In this document: positions 6,839 to 6,991 of the stretch, in pieces
How the letters are laid out: each line of letters starts with the position of its first letter
Position numbering within the stretch: position 1 is the first letter of the stretch
Assembly: GCA_030728235.1 (NCBI GenBank)
Contig: JANRAA010000249.1
Location: 9,532-16,522 of the forward strand
Length of the DNA: 6,991 nt
Direction: 5' to 3'
DNA from: Flavobacteriales bacterium
GTDB taxonomy: Bacteria > Bacteroidota > Bacteroidia > Flavobacteriales_D > Sanyastnellaceae
The notes under the pieces: generated by a model
Told to the model about the DNA's origin: nothing
What the model saw: only the letters and a program-made list of their open reading frames with translations
Database searches by the model: none
Made by a program: the position numbers and the translations under genes

Positions 6839-6846
6839 CAAAAATA
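6839..6846 (-). promoter_or_regulatory. Candidate -7 element of the secA promoter
   Basis: TATTTTTG on the minus strand is a full match to the Bacteroidota TAnnTTTG consensus, 41 bases before the secA ATG, which would leave a leader of roughly 35 bases. No convincing TTG -33 element is seen 17-23 bases upstream. No Shine-Dalgarno sequence is visible before the ATG, as is usual in this phylum. Confidence 0.5.
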
Positions 6847-6902
6847 CAATCTTCTGCTCGGTTTTAGCGGGTTTCGGGCAGTCGAAAATGATGCCATTGT
6901 AA

Positions 6903-6947
6903 AAAACTGTCAGTCTGTCAAAAAAAGAAGGGCAGATTGGCAGTTTT
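6903..6947. repeat. 17-bp imperfect inverted repeat upstream of secA
   Basis: The arms are AAAACTGTCAGTCTGTC (6903-6919) and GGCAGATTGGCAGTTTT (6931-6947), around an 11-base A-rich loop. Fourteen positions are Watson-Crick pairs; in plus-strand RNA the other three would be G-U wobbles, so all 17 pair. In minus-strand RNA those three become A-C mismatches, but there the hairpin is followed by six T residues (6906-6901), as in a terminator for a gene upstream of secA. Each arm is also an internal direct repeat with an 8-base period (CTGTC and GGCAG units). Terminator, operator and RNA structure are all possible. Confidence 0.6.
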
Positions 6948-6991
6948 GGTTTGCATCTCCCGCTCCCATTGAAGTCTGTTTTTCGAGCCGC
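6918..6991 (-). CDS. Possible C-terminal tail of a gene upstream of secA (partial)
   Basis: The minus-strand frame ending at TGA (6918-6920) is open to the right edge and would encode 24 codons, ending in a charged segment (RLQWEREMQTKT) and then ANLPFFF. That composition looks protein-like, and the six-T run after the overlapping inverted repeat would fit as a terminator just past the stop. The other two minus frames and one plus frame are also open here, so the frame choice is tentative. I do not recognise the product. Confidence 0.3.
   Translation of the reverse strand, partial: GSKNRLQWEREMQTKTANLPFFF

Noticed and set aside
6791..6841. SecM-like leader peptide overlapping the secA start (frame ending in TAG at 6791)
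   Set aside because: The frame has no ATG in the leader and only a TTG inside the promoter element; no arrest motif is visible.
1..6991. Mobile element, CRISPR array, tRNA, rRNA or defence system
   Set aside because: No transposase or integrase frame, regularly spaced repeats, cloverleaf or rRNA-like stretch was seen; the space is filled by ordinary housekeeping genes.

Overview
The window reads as a chromosomal housekeeping segment from a member of the Bacteroidota, most likely Flavobacteriia or a near relative. Three things point there. SecA is about 1110 residues long and carries the extra insertions typical of that phylum. The truncated lipoprotein at the left edge has the Ig-like (SbsA/Big_5-type) plus carboxypeptidase-regulatory-like layout common in Bacteroidota. 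Several genes lack a Shine-Dalgarno sequence and are instead preceded by TAnnTTTG-like elements, the Bacteroidota -7 promoter motif. Genus cannot be decided from the sequence alone.

Layout, left to right. Positions 1-2535 hold four minus-strand genes, in transcription order: a small multi-pass membrane protein with an HWP motif (2176-2535), a ComF-type phosphoribosyltransferase (1423-2103), a GAF-domain free methionine-(R)-sulfoxide reductase (911-1393), and an Ig-like lipoprotein cut by the left edge (1-914). The last two overlap by four bases (ATGA). A 38-bp divergent spacer separates this cluster from a plus-strand DUF72 (YecE-like) gene (2574-3461). That gene converges on the large minus-strand secA (3465-6797) with only 3 bp between the two stop codons. 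A clear intrinsic terminator for secA lies inside the last codons of the DUF72 gene. The 194 bp right of secA hold its probable promoter, a small leader hairpin, a 17-bp imperfect inverted repeat, and possibly the last codons of another minus-strand gene.

Functionally, secA is essential general protein export. The lipoprotein is a predicted Sec-exported product. The reductase repairs oxidised free methionine. The ComF-like protein is a zinc-ribbon phosphoribosyltransferase of the natural-transformation family. The genes do not form an evident single pathway. I found no mobile element, CRISPR array, tRNA, rRNA or convincing new multi-gene system. The most interesting signals are in the non-coding architecture: the terminator embedded in a convergent gene, the inverted repeat and leader hairpin upstream of secA, and the very short-leader promoters.
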